Shown piece after piece: positions 1-6,380 of a DNA stretch of 7,211 nt (position 1 is the stretch's first letter; every line of letters starts with the position of its first letter). Both the position numbers and the translations under genes were made by a program. Location of the stretch: positions 1 through 7,211 of the forward strand of contig DATMIB010000219.1 in assembly GCA_035554635.1 (NCBI GenBank), given 5' to 3'. The notes under the pieces were generated by a model. The model was not told where the DNA came from, searched no databases, and saw only the letters and a program-made list of their open reading frames with translations. The stretch is from RPQJ01 sp035554635. Lineage in GTDB: Bacteria > Pseudomonadota > Gammaproteobacteria > Steroidobacterales > Steroidobacteraceae.

Positions 1-1523
1 AGCGTGAAGTCGGCGCCGAGCTGGTGCGAGCGGTCCCTGATCAGCTCGTCGATCAGGTGCTTGCCCGTCACGTAGCTCGTGCCATAACCGGGCTGGCGCA
101 GGTACAGCTGCTGCTCGAAGTGCAGCAGGTCGAGGTCGGGCCGCATCCAGCCGCGTGGCGTCCACTCGACCTGGAAGGCCTTTGCCTCACGGATGTCCAT
201 CAGGTTCGCGTGCGCGTACAGCGAGGCGAGACCGCGCGCCGCGCGTTGTGCGAGCATGATCCAGACGATCTCCCGTGCGCGTGGGTTGTCGTCGTAATAG
301 CCCGCGTGGAGGATCAGTTCCTCCATCGCCGTCGCCATGCCCTCGGCGCGCGAATCCCAGACGTTGTAGCCCCAGGCCGTGCGCCGGATCGGGCTCGCAT
401 GCGGCGCGTGGACGAGCCAGGCGTGGTCGAACCAGTGCTGGAAGTGTGCATACAGCGTGATCGGCTCGTAATGGCTCGCGATCGAGAAGAAGTTGCGCTT
501 TTCCTGCGGCACGAACGGATCGATGTGCGCGCGCAGCGCCGGCTCCAGGTACGGCGCAACGTCGAAGATGTCGCGTGACTTCAGCCACGCCATGTACTTG
601 CCCACCGCGGCATCGGCCTTGCGGGCGTACTCCTCGGCATTGGCCGGCGCCGTGAGCGGCGGCAGGCCGCGGTTGCGGCTTTCTTCCTCGCGCAACGAGG
701 CGTGTGCGCGCGCCAGTTCGCGCTTGAGCAGCATCACCTCGTCGTCCCACGTGAGCGGCACCAGGTGCACGTGGCGCAGGCTCCAGTCGTAGGCCTCCTT
801 GCCGATCCCCGAGGGGCCGGTCTTGTTCGGCGCCTGTGCTTCGAGCCAGCCGACGAACGCCTGCGTGGCGGTCCGCGCCGAGGCGAGCGCCTGCGACAGC
901 TCGCGACTCCCGCCGGGTGTCTTGCGCGTGAGTTCGTCGAGGTTGTCGAGTTGCTGGCGCATCGTGGCAGTGCCCGTGATCCACAGGTCGCGTGCATTGC
1001 CCGTCAGGTTCGAGCGCGCCTGCTCGAGCAGCGGCGCGACCGTACGCAACTGCGCAGCGAGCTTGCGGTCGTCGTCGCCGCCGAGGGGGAACCGGTATTG
1101 CCAGGTTTCGATGATCGCGTGATGGGCCGGGCCTTCGTGCTCGGGCGTGTCGCTCTGCTCGGTCCAGATCGACTGGTAATACGCCGGATCGCGCGCCCAC
1201 GGCTGCAGCCAGCGAAGCTCGAATTCCATGCCGCGCATCTGTGCGCGCACGAGTTCGTAGTCGATGCGCTGCTCGCGCGGCCAGGCCGCGGGGTCGATTG
1301 CGGCGAGGCGTGCCTGGCACTCCTCGAGCGCGCTGGCCCGCTGCGCGACGGCGGCCACCGTGTAGTCCGGAGCACCGTCACGCAATGCGGGCCGCTCGAT
1401 CGCACGCCAGTGTTCGTACAGTGCGAGCAGGTCGGCGTAGGTGGCGGCAGCGGCAACGGACGTCGCAGGGATGATCATGGCCACGGCTCCCAGCAGGACG
1501 GCGAGCGTCTTCAATGACGGCAT
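1..1523 (-). CDS. Exported DUF885 family protein, 3' end outside window
   Basis: Reading from ATG at 1523 gives 507 uninterrupted codons to the window edge, so the C-terminus is missing. A GAGGGG Shine-Dalgarno lies about 5 bases before the ATG. Residues 1-27 are a signal peptide (Lys5, a hydrophobic core, an alanine cluster at 24-27), so the protein is exported to the periplasm or beyond. Family features are the EGMATAMEE stretch at 394-402, matching the EGWALYxE block of DUF885, and PGYGTSY at 478-484, matching the PGQALxY block. DUF885 proteins are largely uncharacterised and have been regarded as possible metallohydrolases or peptidases. The usual HExxPGH block, expected some 30-50 residues before EGM, is not present; that region reads HYEP at 351-354 with further histidines at 360, 363 and 367. 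The gene follows the DUF2799 gene on the same strand after 82 bases. I am confident of the family and not of an activity. Confidence 0.88.
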   Translation of the reverse strand, partial: MPSLKTLAVLLGAVAMIIPATSVAAAATYADLLALYEHWRAIERPALRDGAPDYTVAAVAQRASALEECQARLAAIDPAAWPREQRIDYELVRAQMRGMEFELRWLQPWARDPAYYQSIWTEQSDTPEHEGPAHHAIIETWQYRFPLGGDDDRKLAAQLRTVAPLLEQARSNLTGNARDLWITGTATMRQQLDNLDELTRKTPGGSRELSQALASARTATQAFVGWLEAQAPNKTGPSGIGKEAYDWSLRHVHLVPLTWDDEVMLLKRELARAHASLREEESRNRGLPPLTAPANAEEYARKADAAVGKYMAWLKSRDIFDVAPYLEPALRAHIDPFVPQEKRNFFSIASHYEPITLYAHFQHWFDHAWLVHAPHASPIRRTAWGYNVWDSRAEGMATAMEELILHAGYYDDNPRAREIVWIMLAQRAARGLASLYAHANLMDIREAKAFQVEWTPRGWMRPDLDLLHFEQQLYLRQPGYGTSYVTGKHLIDELIRDRSHQLGADFT

Positions 1524-1563
1524 GGAATCCCCTCACCGGCGTGCAGGTGGAGGCTCGACCGTA

Positions 1564-1581
1564 CCACGAGTCCGGTCGTGG
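1564..1581 (-). other. Perfect inverted repeat (6 bp arms, 6-base loop) between DUF2799 and DUF885 genes
   Basis: CCACGA at 1564-1569 pairs with TCGTGG at 1576-1581 around a 6-base loop, about 25 bases after the DUF2799 stop on the minus strand. No run of U follows it in the direction of transcription, so it is not a standard intrinsic terminator. It could be an RNA processing or stability hairpin, or chance in GC-rich DNA. Confidence 0.25.
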
Positions 1582-1605
1582 ACGGCAACCGGGAGCCAGG
1601 CCGCG

Positions 1606-2241
1606 TCAGTAGGTGGCGGGCACCGTGCTGCGGTAGGTTTCGAGCTCGCGTCGGTATTGGGCGAGGTCGCGCTCCAGCCCTTCGATTTCCGAGCGATAGC
1701 GACCGATGCGCTCGGCGGCCTGCTTGGCGTCGATGACCGATTGCGTGCGTTCCTCCGCCGTCGCGCCGTCGCCGACGAGCGTGAAGGCCTCGTGCGTGAT
1801 CGCATCCCCGAGTCGGCGGATCTCGCGCCGGCGATAGGCGATCGCGGCCTCGGTGTCGTCGACGCGACGGGTGCGCACGTACAGCTCACGCCCGACGTCG
1901 TAGCCGCGCTCGAACGCCGGGGCGAGATCCGCCGGACAGGTGCCGGCATACGCCTGGCCGCTCGCACCGACGCGGTAGCCGTTCGAGCCCTGGCAGAACT
2001 CGCGCATGCCGGCGTCACGGCCCGCCATGTACGCCGTGAGGTCGGGTGCCACGCCGTGCTCGGCGCAGGCGCGTCGATGGTCGCCGATGCGGGTGCCGGG
2101 TCGTCCGGCCACGCCGTCCTCGTAGCCGACCGTGCGCCAGTCGACCGTGCGGCACTCCTCCTTGCTCATGCTCGCGGCACAGCCCGCGAGCGTTGCCGCC
2201 GCGACGACGGCAGCCAGAATTCTTGCGACGTTCGAGGCCAT
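1606..2241 (-). CDS. DUF2799 outer-membrane-type lipoprotein
   Basis: This is a 211-residue predicted lipoprotein. The start chosen is the ATG at 2241: it places a normal lipoprotein signal (Arg7, hydrophobic 8-18) directly before a TLAGC lipobox with Cys21. The reading frame is open to 2391, but the extra 50 residues are arginine-rich and would bury the signal. No strong Shine-Dalgarno precedes the ATG. Ala at +2 after Cys21 argues against inner-membrane retention. The mature part has the DUF2799 pattern: repeated aromatic-Gly units (YEDGVAG at 40-46, YMAGRDAG at 71-78, FERGYDVG at 110-117) and four further cysteines at 30, 59, 83 and 102 that could form two disulfides in the periplasm. Residues about 128-205 are charged and helical (arginine, glutamate), probably a coiled coil. 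Function is unknown. It lies 173 bases after yehW and 82 before the DUF885 gene on the same strand. Confidence 0.85.
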   Translation of the reverse strand: MASNVARILAAVVAAATLAGCAASMSKEECRTVDWRTVGYEDGVAGRPGTRIGDHRRACAEHGVAPDLTAYMAGRDAGMREFCQGSNGYRVGASGQAYAGTCPADLAPAFERGYDVGRELYVRTRRVDDTEAAIAYRRREIRRLGDAITHEAFTLVGDGATAEERTQSVIDAKQAAERIGRYRSEIEGLERDLAQYRRELETYRSTVPATY

Positions 2242-2351
2242 GGAGGACACCGCGCACGAGGCGACGACGAGGGTCGTGGCAGCATACCGACGCTGCCCAA
2301 ATCGGCGCGGGCCCGGGTCACGTTTCCGGTCGCCGAAAGCCTGTGCACCTG

Positions 2352-2367
2352 CGCCATCGGGATGGCG
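2352..2367 (-). terminator. Possible hairpin downstream of yehW (weak terminator candidate)
   Basis: CGCCATC at 2352-2358 and GATGGCG at 2361-2367 are perfect inverted repeats; allowing a realistic loop, 6 pairs close over CCCG on the minus strand. It lies about 48 bases after the yehW stop. No U-tract follows, so intrinsic termination would be weak at best. It is the cleanest dyad in the gap between the transporter operon and the DUF2799 gene. Confidence 0.25.
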
Positions 2368-2384
2368 GTTGCGATTGCATCCCA

Positions 2385-2404
2385 ACCGCACGCGGCCGCG
2401 CGGT
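2385..2404 (-). other. GC-rich imperfect hairpin just after yehW stop
   Basis: ACCGC at 2385-2389 pairs with GCGGT at 2400-2404, enclosing the self-complementary octamer GCGGCCGC at 2392-2399. It starts 10 bases after the yehW stop on the minus strand. It might stabilise the 3' end of the operon mRNA or slow polymerase, but such dyads are common in DNA of this composition. Confidence 0.2.
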
Positions 2405-2414
2405 CCGGCGACGG

Positions 2415-3152
2415 TCAGGCGTGGCCGGCGCGCACGAAGCGCCGCTCGAGCAGGCGCGTGCCGTCGTACAGCAGGATCGCCATCAGGCCGGTCAGCAGCC
2501 CGCCCTGCAGCACGAACGCCGTGTTGTTCGAGAGCAGGCCGGCGATGATCACCTCGCCGAGGCCCTTGGCCGCGACCGTCGAGCCGAGCGTCGCGGTGCC
2601 GACGTTGATGACGAGCGACAGCCGCACGCCCTCGAGGATCAACGGCATCGCGAGCGGTAGCTCGACACGCATCAGCTTCTGCAGCGGGCTCATGCCCATG
2701 CCGTCGGCCGCATCACGCACGGCGGGCGGGCCGGCATCCATGCCGGCGATCGTGTTCTCGAAGATGGGCAGCAGGCCGTACGCGAACAGCGCGATCAGCG
2801 TCGGCAACTGGCCGAAGCCGACGAGCGGCACCGCGATCGCCAGCACCGCCACCGGCGGGAACGTCTGGCCGACGTTGACCAGCGTGCGCGACAGCGGCAG
2901 GAACGGAGCGCCCACGCCACGCGTCACGAACACGCCGAGCGCGACCGCGACGACGGTGCTGGCCGCGGCGGCCACGACGACCGTGAGCAGGTGCCACGCA
3001 GTCAGGGACAGCAGGTCGCCCTGGTCGTAGATTGCCGGCGCACCGAATTCGTTCAGCGGTGCGAACACGGGCGCGAAGCGCTGCGGCGCGAGCAGCATGG
3101 CCGCGAGCAACGCAAACGCCGTCAATCGCAGCAGCGTCGGCAAGTGCTTCAC
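2415..3152 (-). CDS. yehW: Betaine-type ABC importer permease, YehW-like
   Basis: This is a 245-residue inner-membrane permease of the MetI-like fold, close to the length of E. coli YehW. It forms the channel with YehY. The GTG start at 3152 overlaps the yehX stop (GTGA, 4 bases), with AGGGCGG four bases upstream as Shine-Dalgarno. An ATG start is not available near this position. Residues 9-22 form the first hydrophobic segment; others are near 52-77, 92-112, 116-136, 180-205 and 213-230. The cytoplasmic EAA-type loop that contacts the ATPase is visible at about 147-176 (DAADGMGM, then LPLAMPLILEG), with the Gly and Pro positions conserved. The frame is open far upstream (to 4229), but that portion is out-of-frame yehX sequence. 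It is the last gene of the operon. Confidence 0.93.
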   Translation of the reverse strand: MKHLPTLLRLTAFALLAAMLLAPQRFAPVFAPLNEFGAPAIYDQGDLLSLTAWHLLTVVVAAAASTVVAVALGVFVTRGVGAPFLPLSRTLVNVGQTFPPVAVLAIAVPLVGFGQLPTLIALFAYGLLPIFENTIAGMDAGPPAVRDAADGMGMSPLQKLMRVELPLAMPLILEGVRLSLVINVGTATLGSTVAAKGLGEVIIAGLLSNNTAFVLQGGLLTGLMAILLYDGTRLLERRFVRAGHA

Positions 3153-4090
3153 TCGCCCGCCCTGCGCCCGTGCGCGAGCACAGCCCCGAGCGTCACGTGC
3201 CGGTCGGCCGCGCCGGCCCCGTCCGCCACGTTGGCCGCCGCAGCGCCCGACCAGACCAGCGCATCGAGCAGCTCGCGCAAGGTCGCGGTGCCAGGCAGCG
3301 TCGGCCCTTCGACGACGCCGGGTCGAGCGATCTCGTGCGCGGGCGTGAGCGCGAGCAGCCGCAGCGCGCGTTCGGTGGCACCGACCAGCTGCGACACGAA
3401 CGGGTCGGCCGGGTGCGTGACCAGGCGTGCGGGCCGGTCGTGCTGCAGCAGTCGGCCACCGCTCATGACCGCGACGCGGTGCCCGAGCCGGAAGGCCTCG
3501 TCGATGTCGTGCGTGACGAGGATGATGGTCGTGCCGAACCGGCGCTGGATGTCGAGCAGGTCGTCCTGCGCCTTGCCGCGCAGGATCGGGTCGAGCGCGC
3601 CGAACGGCTCGTCCATCAGCAGCAGGTTGGGCTCGGCGGCGAGCGCGCGGGCGACACCGACGCGCTGCTGCTCGCCACCGGACAACTCGTGCGGATACAC
3701 GTCGGCATACCGCGCCGGGTCGAGCTCGAATGCCGCCAGCAGTTCGTCCACGCGCCGGCGCACGCGCGCGGCATCCCAGCCAAGCAGCCGCGGCACCGTG
3801 GCGATGTTCTCCGCGACCGTGCGGTGCGGGAACAGCCCGAGGCCCTGGATCGCGTAGCCGATGCGTCGTCGCAGCAGGTGCGCGGGCTCCGTCGCGGTGT
3901 CGATGCCGTCGATCAGCACGCGCCCGCTGGTCGGCTCGACCAGACGGTTGATCATGCGCAACAGCGTCGACTTGCCGGAACCGGAGGTGCCGACGACGGT
4001 CGTGATCGTGTGCGGCTCGACGATCATCGACACGTCGTCGACCGCGGTCGTCGCCTCGTAACGCTTGGTCAGCCGCTCGAGCGTGATCAT
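3149..4090 (-). CDS. yehX: Betaine-type ABC importer ATP-binding protein, YehX-like
   Basis: This 313-residue cytoplasmic ATPase drives the importer by hydrolysing ATP at a dimer interface beneath YehY and YehW. All nucleotide-binding motifs are intact: Walker A GTSGSGKST at 34-42, Q-loop Gln82, signature LSGGEQQ at 136-142, Walker B LLLMDEP at 156-162 and switch His194. The spacing and the IQGLGLFPH stretch at 81-89 fit the proline/betaine (OpuA/OpuC/YehX) group of ABC ATPases. After about residue 235 there is a 75-residue tail where relatives carry CBS-type domains; here it looks short and alanine-rich, with one recognisable CBS-like ending (VTLGAVL at 299-305). The ATG at 4090 overlaps the yehY stop (ATGA), which indicates translational coupling. 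The frame is open upstream to 5281, but that is antisense-like shadow of yehY. Confidence 0.95.
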   Translation of the reverse strand: MITLERLTKRYEATTAVDDVSMIVEPHTITTVVGTSGSGKSTLLRMINRLVEPTSGRVLIDGIDTATEPAHLLRRRIGYAIQGLGLFPHRTVAENIATVPRLLGWDAARVRRRVDELLAAFELDPARYADVYPHELSGGEQQRVGVARALAAEPNLLLMDEPFGALDPILRGKAQDDLLDIQRRFGTTIILVTHDIDEAFRLGHRVAVMSGGRLLQHDRPARLVTHPADPFVSQLVGATERALRLLALTPAHEIARPGVVEGPTLPGTATLRELLDALVWSGAAAANVADGAGAADRHVTLGAVLAHGRRAGE

Positions 4091-5253
4091 CGTGGCACCC
4101 GGCGCGTGAGGTCGGCGAGGGCGTCGAGCACGACGGCGGCGGCGAACGCGAGCGCCACGGTCGGCAGGGCGCCGAGCAGCACGAGGTCCATCGCGGTCTG
4201 GCCGATGCCCTGGAACACGAACGTGCCAAGCCCGCCGCCGCCGATCAGCGCGGCGATCGTGACGAGCCCGATGTTCTGCACGAGCACGATCCGGATGCCC
4301 GCGAGCAGCGCGGGCAGTGCCAGCGGCAGCTCGATCGCGCGCAGCACCTGCAGCGAGGTCATGCCCATGCCGCGCGCGGCGTCGACCGCGGCCGACGACA
4401 CGCGCGAGAGGCCCACGACCGTGTTGGCGACCAGCGGCAGCAGCGAATAGAGGAACAGCGCGACCGCAGCCGGCGCCGCGCCGATCCCACTGACGCCGAG
4501 GCCCGCGAGCCAGGGCCACGCTGCCGCGAGCGCAGCGAGGGGCGCCATCAGGATGCCGAACAACGCGATCGAGGGGATCGTCTGCACGAAGTTGAGCGTG
4601 CCGAGCACCGCGCCTTGCAGCCGCGGCAGGCGATGACAGACGAGGCCGAGCGGCCAGGCCAGCAGCAGCGCCGCGAGCAGGGAGCCCAGCGCCAACCAGA
4701 GGTGGCGCCGCACCTCGTCCGCAAACCGCGCGGCGTTGACGGCATGCTCGCGCAGGATCGAGAGATCGTCGAAGAAGCCCGTGTGCAGCGCGCCGATCAC
4801 CGCGGCGAAGAATGCCACGAGCCAGCCCACGCGCAGCAGCGGCCCTGGGCGCAGCCGTGCGATCGCGTCGGTCGCGAGCAGGCCGAGCGCGAGCAACAGC
4901 AGCCAGAACGCGCCGCCCGGCGCAACGCGCACGACGCGATTGCCGGGCGGCGTCAGCGCACTCGCGGCCGCGGCCACCGCGACCGCGATCACGGCGATCG
5001 CGAGCAGCGCCGTGGCCAGACGCACGCGCGGCGACGCGACCCGCAGCGCGACGTACGCGGTCGTAGCCAGTGTCGCGTAGACCGCGACGACGAATGACGT
5101 CGGCAACACTTCGGCAAGCGTGTGCGGCACGCCGGGCAGGATGCGATTGGCCTTGAACAGCACCAGTGGCAGCGTCAGCCAGCCGAAGGCGCCGATGGTT
5201 AGCAGCACCGCCCCGAGCGGATCGACCCACGGCGCACGTCGCACCGTGCTCAT
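4087..5253 (-). CDS. yehY: Betaine-type ABC importer permease with N-terminal membrane extension, YehY-like
   Basis: This is a 388-residue inner-membrane protein, close to E. coli YehY in length. It has two parts. Residues about 12-160 contain roughly five hydrophobic segments (12-33, 50-70, 78-100, 115-130, 142-160), the extension that marks YehY among the family. Residues about 180-385 are the MetI-like permease domain, including NFVQTIPSIALFG at 221-233 and an EAA-type ATPase-contact loop at about 291-320 (DAARGMGM, then LPLALPALLAG). The ATG at 5253 overlaps the osmF stop (ATGA); there is only a weak Shine-Dalgarno, as expected if ribosomes re-initiate after osmF. The same frame stays open through all of osmF to an ATG at 6186, but that upstream translation does not resemble a protein and is ignored. 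Confidence 0.94.
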   Translation of the reverse strand: MSTVRRAPWVDPLGAVLLTIGAFGWLTLPLVLFKANRILPGVPHTLAEVLPTSFVVAVYATLATTAYVALRVASPRVRLATALLAIAVIAVAVAAAASALTPPGNRVVRVAPGGAFWLLLLALGLLATDAIARLRPGPLLRVGWLVAFFAAVIGALHTGFFDDLSILREHAVNAARFADEVRRHLWLALGSLLAALLLAWPLGLVCHRLPRLQGAVLGTLNFVQTIPSIALFGILMAPLAALAAAWPWLAGLGVSGIGAAPAAVALFLYSLLPLVANTVVGLSRVSSAAVDAARGMGMTSLQVLRAIELPLALPALLAGIRIVLVQNIGLVTIAALIGGGGLGTFVFQGIGQTAMDLVLLGALPTVALAFAAAVVLDALADLTRRVPR

Positions 5254-6182
5254 CGGGCGGCGGCCCCGGGCAGCAGCCCACGCGAGCGCAGGTGGTCCGC
5301 GGCCACCGCTTCCGGTGCCTCGCCGTCGATCTGAACGCGTGCGTTGAGTCGCTGCAGCGTCGCGGCGTCGAGGCCCGTCATCACCGGGCGCACGAGCTCG
5401 GCGAGGCGTGGATAGCGTTGCAGCACCGCTGCCCGAACTGTCGGCACAGGTGCGTAGATCGGCTGGTCGTGCCGGTCGTCCTCGAGCAGCACGAGCCCGG
5501 CGGCGACGATGCCGCCGTCGGTGCCGTAGACCATCGCCGTGTTGACGCCGTTGGTGCGCGCCGCCGCCGCGCCGATCGTCGCGGCCGTCTCGCCGCCGGC
5601 GAGCACGATCTTCTGCGAGGGTTGCAGGTGAAAACCGTAGGTCCGCTCGAGCGACTTCAAGGTGCCGGCGTTGGCGAACTCGGCCGAGCAGGCAAGCTTG
5701 ACGCGGCCGCCCTCGCGCACCCAGCGCGCAAAGTCGCTCAGCGTCGCGAGGCGGTGTTCGCGCGCGACGTCGCTGCGCACGGCCAAAGCCCAGGCATTGC
5801 TCGCGGGCGCGGGCGTGAGCCAGGCGATGCCGTGCGCCGTGCGGTCGAGCCGCGCGCCGAGTTCGTAGCCGGCCCGCAGGTCCTTCCAGGCGGGATCGGT
5901 GGCGCGATTGAAGAAAAAGCCCGCGTTGCCGGTGTACTCGACATACATGTCGATCTCGCCGGCCAGCAGCGCCTTGCGCACGACCGGCGTCGCGCCGAGC
6001 AGGCTGCGGTCGACGGTCGGGATGCCGTGCGCCTCGAGCACGAGCCGCAGCATCTGGCCGATCATGGCCGACTCGCTCGACAGCTTGGACGCGACGACCA
6101 CCGGTGCGGCGGCCATGGAGACGCCGATCGGACAGGCGAGCGCCAGCAGCAGTGCCCATGCCCCGAAACGACGACGCGACAA
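5250..6182 (-). CDS. osmF: Periplasmic betaine-type substrate-binding protein, OsmF (YehZ)-like
   Basis: This is a 310-residue periplasmic solute-binding protein of the OpuAC/YehZ type that delivers substrate to YehY/YehW. It resembles E. coli OsmF along its whole length: GATPVVRKALLAGEIDMYVEY begins at 63, EYTGNAGFFFN at 82-92, WLTPAPASNAW at 121-131, a glycine-rich LAGGETAATI at 194-203 and PIYAPVPTVR at 241-250. E. coli YehZYXW is reported as a low-affinity betaine transporter; the substrate here is inferred. The start chosen is TTG at 6182, because GGAGGG lies 4 bases upstream and no in-frame ATG occurs near; the next upstream in-frame ATG, at 6311, would add 43 Gly/Asp/Ala-rich residues ahead of the signal peptide. 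Residues 2-6 (SRRRF), a hydrophobic stretch at 8-20 and SMA at 22-24 form a signal peptide with a Tat-like motif. It is the first gene of the operon. Confidence 0.94.
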   Translation of the reverse strand: MSRRRFGAWALLLALACPIGVSMAAAPVVVASKLSSESAMIGQMLRLVLEAHGIPTVDRSLLGATPVVRKALLAGEIDMYVEYTGNAGFFFNRATDPAWKDLRAGYELGARLDRTAHGIAWLTPAPASNAWALAVRSDVAREHRLATLSDFARWVREGGRVKLACSAEFANAGTLKSLERTYGFHLQPSQKIVLAGGETAATIGAAAARTNGVNTAMVYGTDGGIVAAGLVLLEDDRHDQPIYAPVPTVRAAVLQRYPRLAELVRPVMTGLDAATLQRLNARVQIDGEAPEAVAADHLRSRGLLPGAAAR

Positions 6183-6186
6183 GCAT

Positions 6187-6192
6187 CCCTCC
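6187..6192 (-). promoter_or_regulatory. Ribosome binding site deciding the osmF TTG start
   Basis: GGAGGG on the minus strand lies 4 bases from the TTG at 6182-6180. An ATG at 6186-6184 directly abuts the site but is in a different frame and too close to be used, so this site supports TTG initiation. Confidence 0.7.
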
Positions 6193-6303
6193 GCGCGAGC
6201 GTCCTGCCCGCCCGCACGTTCTCCGGCCGCGCCCGTGGCGTCAAGCCCGTCTGTGCCGGCGTGTGCGCCGACACGACCGCCGCCGTCGCTGGGCTCGACC
6301 TCG

Positions 6304-6321
6304 GCGGGCACGAACGCCCGC
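6304..6321. promoter_or_regulatory. 18-base dyad, candidate operator
   Basis: GCGGGC at 6304-6309 and GCCCGC at 6316-6321 are perfect inverted repeats around ACGAAC. The size suits a dimeric regulator, and it lies 59 bases before the lipoprotein TTG start at 6381. In DNA this GC-rich such dyads also arise by chance. Confidence 0.28.
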
Positions 6322-6339
6322 GCTCGGCTAAGCTGCCGT

Positions 6340-6351
6340 CAGAGACCTCTG
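6340..6351. promoter_or_regulatory. 12-base dyad CAGAG-AC-CTCTG near lipoprotein start
   Basis: CAGAG at 6340-6344 and CTCTG at 6347-6351 are perfect inverted repeats with a 2-base spacer. Its composition is less GC-biased than the surroundings, and it abuts a GGGGGAG ribosome-binding-like run. It could be a regulator site or part of the 5' leader. Confidence 0.25.
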
Positions 6352-6368
6352 GGGGAGCGCTTTTGCGC

Positions 6369-6374
6369 AGGGAG
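6369..6374 (+). promoter_or_regulatory. Ribosome binding site for the lipoprotein TTG start
   Basis: AGGGAG sits 6 bases before the TTG at 6381. A second pair, GGGGGAG at 6351-6357 followed after 5 bases by an in-frame TTG at 6363, is an alternative start adding six residues. Confidence 0.6.
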
Positions 6375-6380
6375 CCATAC

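Larger units (their letters stand above)
6183..6380. promoter_or_regulatory. Divergent promoter region between osmF and the plus-strand lipoprotein
   Basis: This 198-base gap must hold promoters for the minus-strand operon and the plus-strand lipoprotein gene. No clear sigma-70 pair is visible in either direction. The best fragment is TTGACG on the minus strand (6244-6239), but nothing like TATAAT follows at 16-18 bases. Two perfect dyads, at 6304-6321 and 6340-6351, are candidate operators. Confidence 0.5.

Noticed and set aside
187..1320. Minus-strand frame of 377 codons
   Set aside because: It overlaps the DUF885 gene on the same strand in another frame and gives Arg/Ala/Gly-rich translation. 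The DUF885 frame has a signal peptide, a ribosome site and family motifs.
2262..2267. Possible -10 element upstream of the DUF2799 gene
   Set aside because: A TATGCT-like stretch does occur upstream on the minus strand, but no -35 partner is found at the right distance; not supportable.
1441..3030. Long plus-strand open frame (529 codons)
   Set aside because: It runs antisense across the DUF885 start, the whole DUF2799 gene and most of yehW. Its translation is low-complexity Ala/Arg/Ser and the minus-strand genes have clear family matches. Such frames are expected when GC content leaves few stops.
3032..4450. Long plus-strand open frame (472 codons)
   Set aside because: Antisense to yehX, with Arg/Ala/Ser-rich translation and no recognisable domain.
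4087..6186. Possible osmF-yehY overlapping mega-ORF from ATG 6186
   Set aside because: Only the part after 5253 encodes a permease. The rest is the shifted frame of osmF; the ATG touches the Shine-Dalgarno and is too close for initiation. The same applies to the upstream extensions of yehX (to 5281) and yehW (to 4229).
6239..6244. TTGACG on the minus strand as a -35 element for osmF
   Set aside because: It is a good -35 match, but the 16-18 base spaced positions hold GAACGT-like sequence with only two matches to TATAAT, so I do not call a promoter.
6257..6270. CGGCG/CGCCG 5-bp hairpin in the divergent region
   Set aside because: Short GC-only dyads like this are frequent by chance at this base composition.
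5166..6380. Upstream part of the plus-strand frame that contains the lipoprotein
   Set aside because: The frame is open from 5166, but everything before the TTG starts is antisense to osmF and yehY and would place the lipoprotein signal in the middle of a protein.
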